Below, piece by piece: positions 37,489 to 45,353 of a stretch of DNA of 60,283 nucleotides (position 1 is the stretch's first letter; each line of letters starts with the position of its first letter). Origin of the DNA: Planctomycetota bacterium (GTDB lineage Bacteria; Planctomycetota; MHYJ01; JACQXL01; JACQZI01); NCBI GenBank assembly GCA_016207825.1, contig JACQZI010000022.1, positions 1 through 60,283 of the forward strand, written 5' to 3'. Both the position numbers and the translations under genes were made by a program. The notes below the pieces were generated by a model. It saw only the letters and a list, made by a program, of their open reading frames with translations, searched no databases and was not told where the DNA came from.

Positions 37489-38763
37489 ATGGTGCGTTTC
37501 TCAGATATTTTCAAGAAGAAAAATGAGGCTCCTGATACGAAGCCTCTCCCTGCCCAAACTCAACCTTTACCTCAATCGCCGCCTACACCTGAACCTAAAC
37601 CTGAGCAACCTAAATCTTCTTCTCAACCTCAACCTCCTCCTTCAACTCCTTCAATTCCACAGCGCATCAGGGTAATAAGGGTGGATAAGAATGCGCTGGA
37701 AAATACCGACACCAAGCGTCGGGAGGCTGGTGCACCGGCTAAACTCCGTGAGAATATTAAAAGTAAGGAAGAGATTATTCCGGCGACAAAAGACGGGGAG
37801 AAAAACACCCCGGTAAGTTTTGCCAAGGCAATGTTCCAGCCGCCGCAAACACCTACAACCCCGAAAACAAATTATCCGCCGGCAGACGGCATCAGCCTGG
37901 CAGAAATCGTCAGGCAGCGCGATGCGGCAAAACCGGAACTCGCCGGACAGTTGTATAATGAAGCATGCGATAATATCAATAAAATAATAACGCAAGTAAA
38001 AAAGACGGATGATTTCGTTAAAAGCTATTATGACGAATTGGCGAAAACGACAAACGAAATAATCAAGCTAATCTTTTCCGAGAACCAAAATCTGCTGGAC
38101 ATGGCTTACCGGTATTCACCCGAGGAATACATGAAATACCACCTAACCAATGCCGGAATCATTTCGCTCTATCTGGGGCGAGAAATGGGCTATGAAAAAG
38201 TGGAGCTTACGGAACTGGGCATGCTCTCATTTCTCCACGAACTGGAAATAACCGAAGCTTCGGCCGAATCTGGAGAAAACCCTGATGTCAAACTGCCCAT
38301 TAAAGTAAGATTGTTCTTATTGCAAAAGATGTATGCGCGTTATGCCCTGCCGGCCTCAGTGAAAACAGGCTATGAACTCGAGGACTACATTAAAATCATC
38401 CAACTGGCGGATATTTACGAAACGCTCTGCCGCCCGTCGCCTTATCGCAAAGGCAAACTTCCCCAGATCGTCATAAAAGAACTCATTGAAGCGGGCGAGG
38501 TTGATAAAGCCTTGCTGAAAACGCTGATAAAACTTGTCGGCATATACCCGGCAGGAACCTGGGTCCGCCTAAGCACCAACGAAATCGGGCAGGTAACCTG
38601 CGTCAACCGGAAATACCCTTTAAGGCCCGTCGTCAGCATCATCATAGATGAAAGTAAAAGGCAAATAGCACAGCCAAAAACTCTTGACTTATCCTCAAAC
38701 CAGAATGTATATATACAAAGCGCGCTGACAGAGGATGAGTTGAGAGACCATCCTGAGAAATAA
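37489..38763 (+). CDS. Degenerate HD-GYP-type protein with Pro-rich N-terminus
   Basis: 424 aa. Residues about 20-60 are Pro/Gln-rich ('PLPAQTQPLPQSPPTPEPKP'). The C-terminal 250 residues follow the HD-GYP plan: 'YHLTNAGIISLYLGREMGY' matches the first His helix, but the HD pair is HE ('SFLHELEI'), the HHE..GYP segment is missing, and only 'LADIYETLCRPSPYRKG' and 'VRLSTNEIGQV' remain. A loss of metal-dependent c-di-GMP phosphodiesterase activity is inferred; it may be a structural or sensing relative. Likely co-transcribed with the ExeA-like ATPase. Confidence 0.8.
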   Translation: MVRFSDIFKKKNEAPDTKPLPAQTQPLPQSPPTPEPKPEQPKSSSQPQPPPSTPSIPQRIRVIRVDKNALENTDTKRREAGAPAKLRENIKSKEEIIPATKDGEKNTPVSFAKAMFQPPQTPTTPKTNYPPADGISLAEIVRQRDAAKPELAGQLYNEACDNINKIITQVKKTDDFVKSYYDELAKTTNEIIKLIFSENQNLLDMAYRYSPEEYMKYHLTNAGIISLYLGREMGYEKVELTELGMLSFLHELEITEASAESGENPDVKLPIKVRLFLLQKMYARYALPASVKTGYELEDYIKIIQLADIYETLCRPSPYRKGKLPQIVIKELIEAGEVDKALLKTLIKLVGIYPAGTWVRLSTNEIGQVTCVNRKYPLRPVVSIIIDESKRQIAQPKTLDLSSNQNVYIQSALTEDELRDHPEK

Positions 38764-38769
38764 ACTTCT

Positions 38770-38862
38770 CTTGTCACTCTGACCCCGAAGGCATTCGTGG
38801 AAAGAGTCTATTAACAAGATTCTTCGCTCCCGCAAAGCGAGACTCAGAATGACAGCGTCTTA
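38770..38862. repeat. Dispersed repeat in the gap before the UbiA gene
   Basis: TTGTCACTCTGACCCCGAAGG, then AAGATTCTTCGCTCCCGC and CTCAGAATGACAGCG. Same general design as the TGTCATTGCGA family: two arms reading 'TCATTCTGAG/CTCAGAATGA' around a short palindrome. Confidence 0.6.
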
Positions 38863-38895
38863 CGCATTTACAAAATATCTCTTAGGAGAGGCTAA

Positions 38896-39822
38896 ATGAA
38901 AAAAATCAAACTGTGGCTTAAGGCAGTCCGCGCTCCATTCTTCACCGCGACCATCGTCCCGGTAATACTCGGAAGCATCATCGCCTGGTACGCCGCGCAC
39001 ACCTTCAACTGGTTCTATTTCTGGCTGACCATGCTGGGAATAGTTCTATGCCATAGCGGCACGAATCTGGCAAACGATTACTTCGACCATACCAGCCGAA
39101 ATGATTGGGTGAACAAGACCCCCACCCCGTTTTCCGGCGGCAGCCGGATGATACAGGATAATCTCATCCCGGCAAAACAGATTCTAGCCGCCTCTCTCCT
39201 TTCATTTGCATTAGCGGCTGCCATCGGGTTGTATCTTAATTATGTTACAGGCGGAAAAATAATTCTCGCCATAGGCGTCATCGGGATAGCGCTGGGGTTT
39301 TTCTATACGGCATCGCCCTTAAGGCTGGGCTACCGCGGATTCGGCTTCGGTGAGTTCGCCACAGGCATGGGATTCGGTCCGCTTGTTGTGGTCGGCGCTT
39401 ATTTTGTCCAGACCCAAAAGCTGGATTGGCTCCCTTTATGGGCGTCTATCCCGGTCGGGATACTGATTGCTTTAGTCCTTTACATCAATGAATTCCCGGA
39501 TTATGATGCCGATAAAGAGGTGAATAAAAGAACGCTTCCGGTCGTGTTGGGCAAGCGAAAAGCGGCCGTGCTTTATTACATATTAATAGCGCTCACATAT
39601 TTATGGATAATCGGCGGCGTGGTGTTGAAAACATTCCCGATACTCTCGCTTTTGACCCTGCTCACTTTGCCGGTCGCGATTAAGGCGATAAGGACGCTTT
39701 CCAGGAATTATGAAAAAGTGTATGAGCTCATGCCGGCAAATGCGGCGACGATTGTCCTTCATTTAACTTTTGGAATTATCTTGAGTCTTGGTTTTTTTTT
39801 GCATAAACTACTCATTAACTAA
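38896..39822 (+). CDS. menA: UbiA-family prenyltransferase, MenA-like
   Basis: 308 aa with about nine membrane helices. The two Asp-rich motifs are 'NLANDYFDH' (57-65) and 'DYDADKEVNKRTLPV' (about 201-215). 'KAVRAPFFTATIVPVILGSI' at the N-terminus is typical of 1,4-dihydroxy-2-naphthoate polyprenyltransferases in menaquinone synthesis, though other UbiA substrates cannot be excluded. Inner membrane. AGGAGAGG 5 bp before the ATG is the best ribosome site in the window. Confidence 0.83.
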   Translation: MKKIKLWLKAVRAPFFTATIVPVILGSIIAWYAAHTFNWFYFWLTMLGIVLCHSGTNLANDYFDHTSRNDWVNKTPTPFSGGSRMIQDNLIPAKQILAASLLSFALAAAIGLYLNYVTGGKIILAIGVIGIALGFFYTASPLRLGYRGFGFGEFATGMGFGPLVVVGAYFVQTQKLDWLPLWASIPVGILIALVLYINEFPDYDADKEVNKRTLPVVLGKRKAAVLYYILIALTYLWIIGGVVLKTFPILSLLTLLTLPVAIKAIRTLSRNYEKVYELMPANAATIVLHLTFGIILSLGFFLHKLLIN

Positions 39823-39848
39823 TAACTTGTAACCTGTGACTTGTAACT
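39822..39848. repeat. TAACTTGTAACCTGTGACTT repeat
   Basis: Same heptamer-like repeat type as in the signal peptide at 13096-13134, here between the UbiA and Nudix genes. Confidence 0.7.
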
Positions 39849-39853
39849 TTGAA

Positions 39854-40474
39854 ATGGTAGAACAAATACTCGTTGTCCCGCGTGAAAAGCTCTTTGGCGG
39901 AAAAGACATCCCCTACGGATTCGGTAACACGGATTTGGAAGGGCTGATTAAGCGAATCTACGCCAACGCCTATTTCATCGACCGGCCAAAGGCGGAAAAC
40001 GACCCTTCCCTAAAACAAATTATTCCCTATATCATGTTCACCTATCAGGATAAAATCTATACCCTACACCGCCAAGCTACGCAGACGGAAAAGAGATTGC
40101 ATAATAAATATTCGATTGGAGTTGGGGGACATATCAACCCAATTATCAATGAGCAAGGAGCAATGAATAAAGAGCAGATTGATGGGATGATTGAGAACGG
40201 CTTGGAGAGGGAACTGCACGAAGAGCTCTCGGTCAAGTGCCCATATAAATACAAGCTCGTCGGGTATCTGAATGACGACACCAATGACGTCGGCAAGGTC
40301 CATTTCGGGATGGTGTATCGTTTGGAGGTTGAGGATGACGCTAAGGTAGAGGTGGCGGAAAAGGATATGATGGTCGGCGAGTTCTTGAAGCCGCTGGAAA
40401 TAGAGAAATTATATCCCACCCTTGAGACCTGGTCGCAAATCGTATTCACCGCGCACAAGAACAGGTTAATCTAA
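39854..40474 (+). CDS. Nudix-fold hydrolase-like protein
   Basis: 206 aa from the ATG at 39854; the 6 codons before it come from a dispersed repeat. 'SIGVGGHINP' (88-97) and 'GLERELHEELSV' (116-127) match the Nudix box (GX5EX7REUXEEXGU), but the gap between GG and REL is about 13 residues longer than usual, and the extra DNA (about 40150-40180, GAGCAAGGAGCAATGAATAA) looks like a repeat. Substrate unknown. Shares a strand with UbiA upstream and the pseudopilin-like gene downstream. Confidence 0.75.
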   Translation: MVEQILVVPREKLFGGKDIPYGFGNTDLEGLIKRIYANAYFIDRPKAENDPSLKQIIPYIMFTYQDKIYTLHRQATQTEKRLHNKYSIGVGGHINPIINEQGAMNKEQIDGMIENGLERELHEELSVKCPYKYKLVGYLNDDTNDVGKVHFGMVYRLEVEDDAKVEVAEKDMMVGEFLKPLEIEKLYPTLETWSQIVFTAHKNRLI

Positions 40475-40537
40475 TAGTAAGCGGATTTAGCGGATTACGC
40501 GGAAAAAATAAAGCTTTTGTAAGGAATCCAGGAAAAC

Positions 40538-41056
40538 ATGAAAAAATTGTTATCATTAATGTTTATATTAATTGTTGTATTAATAATTCTTATAACCATC
40601 TCATTCATTTTCCCTCTTAAATCACAGAAAAGCGAGGGCGCAATATGGTGTCAAGATAACTTGCGCAAACATCTCTATGAGGGGATGTTAAAGTATGTCC
40701 AAACAATAAATTATGGGAATTACCCAAGCCTGCGTGGTGAACAATTTTGGGAGGCATTAAGAGAATTTCCATCAAGAGACAAATCAATATATCAGAATCG
40801 CGAGCGCGAAGCTGGATATTTTGTTTGTCCTGAAAGAGGTGGCTGTGGAGAATACGGATACTGCCAATATCGCGGTCCAAACTACCATATAACGAATGAA
40901 ACTCCTAAAACGCTTCCAATTGCCGCTGATAAATATCCACATAAAGACGGTGGCGTTTCTGTGCTTTACTTGGATGGAACGGTCAAATTTGTTTATCCTA
41001 AGGATGAAGCTTGGGAACAGGCAAATAAATACCTAACAGGTAATGAGTCAGACTAA
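40538..41056 (+). CDS. Pseudopilin-like protein with H-X10-DG ending
   Basis: 172 aa with a single N-terminal membrane helix after a short basic start ('MKKLLSLMFILIVVLIILIT'), several Cys, and 'HKDGGVSVLYLDGTVKFV' near the C-terminus (H135 to D146-G147). This is the DUF1559/H-X9-DG signature typical of planctomycete type II secretion pseudopilin-like proteins, here one residue longer. AGGAA precedes the ATG. Likely periplasm-facing. Confidence 0.8.
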   Translation: MKKLLSLMFILIVVLIILITISFIFPLKSQKSEGAIWCQDNLRKHLYEGMLKYVQTINYGNYPSLRGEQFWEALREFPSRDKSIYQNREREAGYFVCPERGGCGEYGYCQYRGPNYHITNETPKTLPIAADKYPHKDGGVSVLYLDGTVKFVYPKDEAWEQANKYLTGNESD

Positions 41057-41119
41057 TAACATGAATAATTCTGACTATATAAAAAGAATAAATCCGTGTA
41101 ATCTGTGGCTGGTATAAAT

Positions 41120-41845
41120 ATGACCGTATCTGATTACATCGCCAAAAAGCGGGAGGAAAAGAAGTCAGAAGGCATTTACTTAGGCCTATTGGGAATACTA
41201 TTCTTGCCCATTACCTTCATCTTTGCCAACTTAATCTATTTCTATATTGCATTGCACTTCCTGCCTATCAGCGCCTTTAAAGACCTCGGCTGGATTATCG
41301 CAAACATCGTTGCAACCGTAATCATAGTTATCGATGTTATCTGGCACCCTGAAGAAGACTGGGTACGGGTTAAATTTTATTTATCAGGCGTCTTTAAACA
41401 CGTCTCCGACCCCGTTGCCACACGGTTTATATGGCAGGACGGCAATTGGGGAGAATTGTATTTGGGATTTGAAAAAGGCGTGTTCGGAGGGATGCCTTAC
41501 ATGACCGCAGTAAGCGACCCGGTAAATATTTATTCTCAGATTAGACGCATTGCCAATGGCTTCGGCAATTTTATATTAGGCGGTCCGCGCTTATTAAAGC
41601 GAAGCGTCGCGGCCTTGTGGTTGCGTTCCAAGCTGGATGACAACATGGTGTTAAGGCTCCAAAACTTTATAACCAGGCTGAAAGGACTGGGTGAGGAATA
41701 CACCCTGCGCAAAGGGGAGAAATTAGCCGCTGTTATTAACGATTGGCAAATACTGCCGCTGGCGATTGAATTGGGATTGGTCGGAATGACCACCAAAAAA
41801 GATACGGGCGATTACGTCATCAGCACCATGCCGGAAATAGATTAG
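41120..41845 (+). CDS. Membrane protein of unknown function
   Basis: 241 aa from ATG 41120; the frame can be read back to 41105 but those codons come from a dispersed repeat. Two membrane helices at about residues 20-45 and 58-80 ('GLLGILFLPITFIFANLIYF', 'WIIANIVATVIIVIDVIW'), then a soluble domain of about 150 residues with 'YLGFEKGVFGGMPYMTAV'. No family recognised. Confidence 0.7.
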   Translation: MTVSDYIAKKREEKKSEGIYLGLLGILFLPITFIFANLIYFYIALHFLPISAFKDLGWIIANIVATVIIVIDVIWHPEEDWVRVKFYLSGVFKHVSDPVATRFIWQDGNWGELYLGFEKGVFGGMPYMTAVSDPVNIYSQIRRIANGFGNFILGGPRLLKRSVAALWLRSKLDDNMVLRLQNFITRLKGLGEEYTLRKGEKLAAVINDWQILPLAIELGLVGMTTKKDTGDYVISTMPEID

Positions 41846-41979
41846 CAACAGAACTTTACCGAAAAGTAGTGTCATGACATCCCTTTAATAGACAGAAAGG
41901 ATAATTTCTTCTCTTATATAGGACAGCCACAGCCCAAAACGCATATATTGAGAACAGGAATGAATATATTGAGTTTTAT

Positions 41980-42001
41980 GGGGGGGGTATCTACTCCCCC
42001 C
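41980..42001. repeat. G-run / TATCTACT / C-run motif next to array 3
   Basis: Eight G, TATCTACT, six C. Shares GGGTATCTAC-N-CCCCC with 18424-18440 next to array 2. G and C runs can pair into a hairpin with an 8-base loop. Confidence 0.8.
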
Positions 42002-42033
42002 ATCTGTTATCTATATATCCCATGAAAATAGCC

Positions 42034-42385
42034 CTATCACCTGCCTGACGAATGTTCTACTATCCCTTGACGTATGTTGTACTAACTCTAGACGCGCGTT
42101 CTGCTACCCCTTGACGAACGTAGCACTGCCCCTTGACGAATCGGGTACTCATACTCGACGCATCGGGTACCCACCCTTGGCGAATCGGATACCGATACTT
42201 GACGAATCGGGTACTACCCCTTAACGAATCGGGTGCCCACACTTGACGAATCGGGTGCTCATACTTGACGCATCGGGTACTGCTCCTTGACGAATCGTGT
42301 GCCCACACTTGACGAATCGGGTACTCACACCTGACGAATCGGGTACAACCTCTTAACGAATCGGGTATATATACATAGGAAAATT
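42034..42385. repeat. 22-bp tandem repeat array 3 (about 16 units)
   Basis: Head-to-tail units every 22 bp from 42034; best units lie between 42122 and 42363. Core CTTGACGAATCGGGTAC with a variable 5-base stretch (CATA, CCCA, CGATA, ACCC). Early units end GT, later ones CG, showing spread within the array. Read on the other strand the core is CGTCAAG, so an ACG/CGT core again occurs once per unit. A 110-residue open frame on the minus strand is only a shadow of the repeats. Confidence 0.92.
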
Positions 42386-42570
42386 TATACATCCCCTGCG
42401 GAAAAAATTGATTTGGGAAAAGTATCTATAGTTATGAGCATAGCAACGATTACCCACCCCATGGCAGGGAGTAGATAAGAGAATATATGTGAGGATGGTC
42501 ACTATTTAAATTAGGATAAATCCGCTTAATCCACCCCCTACCTACGGTGGGGACTCCCTATCGTTCGGGT

Positions 42571-42604
42571 GTCCCCGAATCCCGCAAAGCGGGAGGAGCG
42601 GGGC
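42571..42604. repeat. REP-like palindrome, near-twin of the one in gatE
   Basis: GTCCCCGAATCCCGC, loop AAA, GCGGGAGGAGCGGGGC. It matches 59060-59094 inside gatE apart from four or five bases. CCCGC/GCGGG pair, and the outer CCCC/GGGG pair. Confidence 0.85.
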
Positions 42605-42613
42605 TTATATCAC

Positions 42614-42958
42614 TTAGGAACGGATGAAGTGCTTCATCTTGGATGGTATCACTAACGATAACTCGACAAAGCCCATATACTTGCCCTTTTGGAACCAAGG
42701 CGACTGGTAAATAAGTTTTTTTACGCCCTTTTTCTCTATGGTATAAGCGTTAAACTTTTTATCCTTAAGCATTTTAGCGAGTTTCTTTCTTGCCGGTTCG
42801 GGATGGCATTCTAAAACGCTCTTCCCGATGAGTTTGGCGCCCCCATAACGCGACCATGTCTGGGCGGATTTCGCGTTCATATAGAGAATCTTACCGGCCT
42901 TATCGCAGACCGTAACAGCACCGGAAAAGTCGCTGAGCCAATCGGGCATTTTCATCAT
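42614..42958 (-). CDS. Single PAS-domain protein
   Basis: 114 aa, little more than one PAS domain: 'SGAVTVCDKAGKILYMNAKS', 'GKSVLECHPEPARKKLAKML', 'KKLIYQSPWFQKGKYMGFVE'. The pattern resembles haem- or small-ligand-binding PAS domains, but no ligand residue can be named. No output domain, so it may work in trans. Sits 37 bp downstream of the hydrolase gene with a GTTCAATTG-type repeat (42961-42993) between. Confidence 0.85.
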   Translation of the reverse strand: MMKMPDWLSDFSGAVTVCDKAGKILYMNAKSAQTWSRYGGAKLIGKSVLECHPEPARKKLAKMLKDKKFNAYTIEKKGVKKLIYQSPWFQKGKYMGFVELSLVIPSKMKHFIRS

Positions 42959-42995
42959 TAGTTCAAATGTTCAATTGTTTAATAGTTCAATAGAG

Positions 42996-44201
42996 TTATT
43001 TTCCCCACTCGCTTTCGTTTATATGAGGGAAAGAACCTGAGAGTTCGCATCGTTTCTGCTTGGGAAGTACTTTTTTGCAAACCGGGCATTTTTCCTCGGA
43101 AAGCTCTTTTTCCGGGTCGCATTTCATACATTTATAATATATTATCACCCTGGAATAAACAATATCACAGACTTCCAGGTTCTTTTTGCATTTCGGGCAG
43201 GGCGAAGTGTTCTTAAAGTAAAGCTCATCCGGATGCTGGGGACAATAATAAACCTTCTTGACGCAAACCGACTCTTTTTTTACCTCGCACTGGCAGGAAA
43301 AGCATTTACCATCAACCGTTAATTCAGCCGGCACTATTTTTTTACTGTTGCATTCCGGGCATTTCCTCTTAGCATCTCTATCAAGGAAAAACAGCTTCTT
43401 GCAATCCGGGCATCTATAGCCCATTAATATCTTATTGCAGGCCGGGCAAAAGGGCAATGATTCCACCTTGTTGCAATCACAGGGCGTTTTCCCCTTGATT
43501 GTCTTAATCCGCAAATCGTCCAGCCATTTGACAGCATCTTCCCCCACTTCTTTAGCCGGCATCTGGTGAGTGCCGGGAAAGACCTTGAGCATTACCGGAA
43601 TTTTCTTCTTCTTTAAGGCTTCTTCCGCCTGTTCCATTTCCTTGCGGTTAAAACAGGTTTCGCCGCAACACAGCCAGTAAGCCATATCGGGCAGGTTATA
43701 ATTATCCGCGGAGAAAATGCCGCCTATGGCGATATGGCCTTTCGCCTTAAAGCCCGCGGCAACCATGGTCGCCACACGCGAACCGCCGGAAAAGCCGGAA
43801 ACGCAAATCCAATCCTGATCGCAGGAGAACCTCTTTTGCGCATCCTTGAACATGGCATTGATGGCGTCTGTCTGCATGGGCCCGTTTTTGGAGTCGTTGG
43901 AGGCGACGACTATCCAACCGGCTTTTTCGCAGGCAGTCCGGTAAAATTCCACAAAATACAATCCATTCCCGTCCGGCGCGAAGCAATACAGAATAGGATA
44001 TTTCTCTTTGGGATTATATTTCTTAGGGAGATAACAGGCATAGGAATGGTTGGGGCTTTCCTTGCAGGCTATTTTTTTATGTATCTCACCGGGTTTTATG
44101 GTCTCTTCTTCTCCGGATGCAAAGTGTATACCGGATGAAAACAAGATGCCGGCAAGAACCATTAGCGGGATTACCGAATAGAACCAATATATTCTTTTCA
44201 T
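42996..44201 (-). CDS. Exported alpha/beta hydrolase fused to zinc-ribbon/heavy-metal-binding modules
   Basis: 401 aa. Signal-like N-terminus (1-29). Residues 40-235 are an alpha/beta hydrolase of the depolymerase/esterase type: 'YACYLPKKYNPKEKYPILYC', nucleophile Ser138 in 'GFSGGSR', and His212 in 'PGTHQMP'. Residues 240-390 hold at least six CXXC knuckles ('FCPACNK', 'RCPDCKK', 'KCPECNS', 'KCFSC', 'YKCMKC', 'KCPVCKK') and a heavy-metal-binding-domain-like stretch ('YYCPQHPDELYF...CPKCKKNL'). I know no standard family with this order. Substrate and metal are unknown. Confidence 0.8.
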   Translation of the reverse strand: MKRIYWFYSVIPLMVLAGILFSSGIHFASGEEETIKPGEIHKKIACKESPNHSYACYLPKKYNPKEKYPILYCFAPDGNGLYFVEFYRTACEKAGWIVVASNDSKNGPMQTDAINAMFKDAQKRFSCDQDWICVSGFSGGSRVATMVAAGFKAKGHIAIGGIFSADNYNLPDMAYWLCCGETCFNRKEMEQAEEALKKKKIPVMLKVFPGTHQMPAKEVGEDAVKWLDDLRIKTIKGKTPCDCNKVESLPFCPACNKILMGYRCPDCKKLFFLDRDAKRKCPECNSKKIVPAELTVDGKCFSCQCEVKKESVCVKKVYYCPQHPDELYFKNTSPCPKCKKNLEVCDIVYSRVIIYYKCMKCDPEKELSEEKCPVCKKVLPKQKRCELSGSFPHINESEWGK

Positions 44202-44213
44202 ACTACTTTAGCC

Positions 44214-44330
44214 ACCAAGACACGGAGCACCAGCGACGTCCCCGAAGCCGTAGGCGTAGGTGGGACTGAAGACGCCAAGTTACTAATTTATTCTCTGTGA
44301 ACTCTGTGCCTTCGTGGTTAATTACACATT
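44214..44330. repeat. Dispersed 'CCACCAAGACACGGAG ... CTCTGTG' repeat
   Basis: CCACCAAGACACGGAGCACC, then a palindromic piece (GTCCCCGAAGCC...GGTGGGAC), then TCTGTGAACTCTGTGCC and TTCGTGGTTAA. Related to the repeat at the end of the radical SAM gene. Fills most of the 152-bp gap. Confidence 0.6.
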
Positions 44331-44353
44331 AAATCTGTTTTACACTACAATAA

Positions 44354-45046
44354 TCACTTTTCCTTGTTTTGTAGTGTATTTATCAGTTCTTTCTCCTTGG
44401 CTTTCTCCAATCCCATGATAATCTTTTTCTGCCATTTTTGGGGGATGGAGTTGAATACCGATCTGATAACCTTTATTTCACCTTTCTTGATAAGCGCCCG
44501 TAAAACCTCAAGGGCGATATTCCTGTCCTTTTGGGCTTTATCCTCTTTGGTCCGCCTTTGGAAGATAATTAACTTATGCAGGGCAAAGTTAGCCGGATGC
44601 GGCAGGGTCAAATAGAAGTTTTCCACTTTCACCCTGATGGTATTATCCGTCAGGAAGCTAAGGAACCTCAAAGCCGTGGCGTTTATCCCCAGTTTTGGAA
44701 TCGGATAGGGCTTATCCATGCCTTTCCCCTTTTCCGGCACCAAGAATTCTATCAATAATTCAGGATGGGTTAATTTGATATAGCCCTTACTGCCTTTGAA
44801 GTCAGTCACAAACCCCAAACCGCTCAATAATTCAGGGATATCAATCTTACCCTCCGACCTAATCGGGAGTGAAACCAGAAAATCAATATCCCGCGTTTTA
44901 ATAAAGGGGAGATAGTCAACAGTATTAAAATAGTCACGGTAAAAATAGGCGCACCAGCTCCCGATAAGGATTAAATAAGGCAATGCCGCCCCTTTATCCA
45001 ATGTCTTTAACACTTCGATACAGATTTTATACTGATTCTTTTCCAC
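44354..45046 (-). CDS. GSU2403-type nucleotidyltransferase-fold protein (possible toxin)
   Basis: 230 aa. 'LILIGSWCAYFY' (25-36) and 'KTRDIDFLV' (D53, D55) are the core of the GSU2403 nucleotidyltransferase fold, followed by a helical domain with 'LPHPANFALHKLIIFQRRT'. Similar NTase proteins act as toxins of toxin-antitoxin systems. Its start overlaps the end of the small upstream gene by 20 bp, and that gene has its own promoter and operator array, which fits an autoregulated pair. Toxicity is inferred. Confidence 0.82.
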   Translation of the reverse strand: MEKNQYKICIEVLKTLDKGAALPYLILIGSWCAYFYRDYFNTVDYLPFIKTRDIDFLVSLPIRSEGKIDIPELLSGLGFVTDFKGSKGYIKLTHPELLIEFLVPEKGKGMDKPYPIPKLGINATALRFLSFLTDNTIRVKVENFYLTLPHPANFALHKLIIFQRRTKEDKAQKDRNIALEVLRALIKKGEIKVIRSVFNSIPQKWQKKIIMGLEKAKEKELINTLQNKEK

Positions 45047-45341
45047 GAAGTGCTCTCTTTAAGAATTTAATCTGCTTTTTCACCTGAGACAAGGATTTTT
45101 TATACCGGTTAAGCTTCTTTTTCTGCTCCGGGTAGGACTTTTTTATTTTATCAGGATCCGCACCCTGATAGATAAACCTGACCTTTTTGCCTTCCCTTCT
45201 GGCTAAATAATAATAATATTTTTTTCCTATCTTTTTCCTTACAAGGCATCCTTTAACCTTATCGATTTCCTCTTTATAGCGTTTAACCATCCTGACAGAA
45301 TTACCGAGCTCTTCCTTTAAGACGCCTTTGATTACGCCCAT
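45027..45341 (-). CDS. Small basic protein paired with the nucleotidyltransferase (possible antitoxin/regulator)
   Basis: 104 aa, very Lys-rich and helical, with a short beta part ('VRKKIGKKYYYYLARREGKK') like DUF6788-type small proteins. The ribosome site decides the start: AGGAG sits directly against the ATG at 45347 but 6 bp before the ATG at 45341, so the latter is used. Overlaps the nucleotidyltransferase by 20 bp. A promoter with operators lies upstream. A DNA-binding role is plausible but unproven. Confidence 0.75.
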   Translation of the reverse strand: MGVIKGVLKEELGNSVRMVKRYKEEIDKVKGCLVRKKIGKKYYYYLARREGKKVRFIYQGADPDKIKKSYPEQKKKLNRYKKSLSQVKKQIKFLKRALRGKESV

Positions 45342-45353
45342 ATACATCTCCTA

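Larger units (their letters stand above)
41846..42613. other. Gene-free, repeat-rich interval of 768 bp between convergent genes
   Basis: Holds a G-run/C-run motif (41980-42001), 22-bp array 3 (42034-42385), a 'TAAATCCGCTTAATCC' repeat (42518-42533) and a palindrome (42571-42604). Nothing recognisable in 41846-41940 or 42386-42515. Confidence 0.85.

Noticed and set aside
37451-37675. 74-residue Leu/Asn-rich frame
   Set aside because: Alternative frame of the Pro-rich start of the HD-GYP-like gene.
41942-41973. Further 22-bp repeat (ATATATTGAG twice)
   Set aside because: Copies are 21 bp apart and only 10 bp long; not enough to call an array.
42060-42392. 110-residue minus-strand open frame
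   Set aside because: Shadow of 22-bp array 3.
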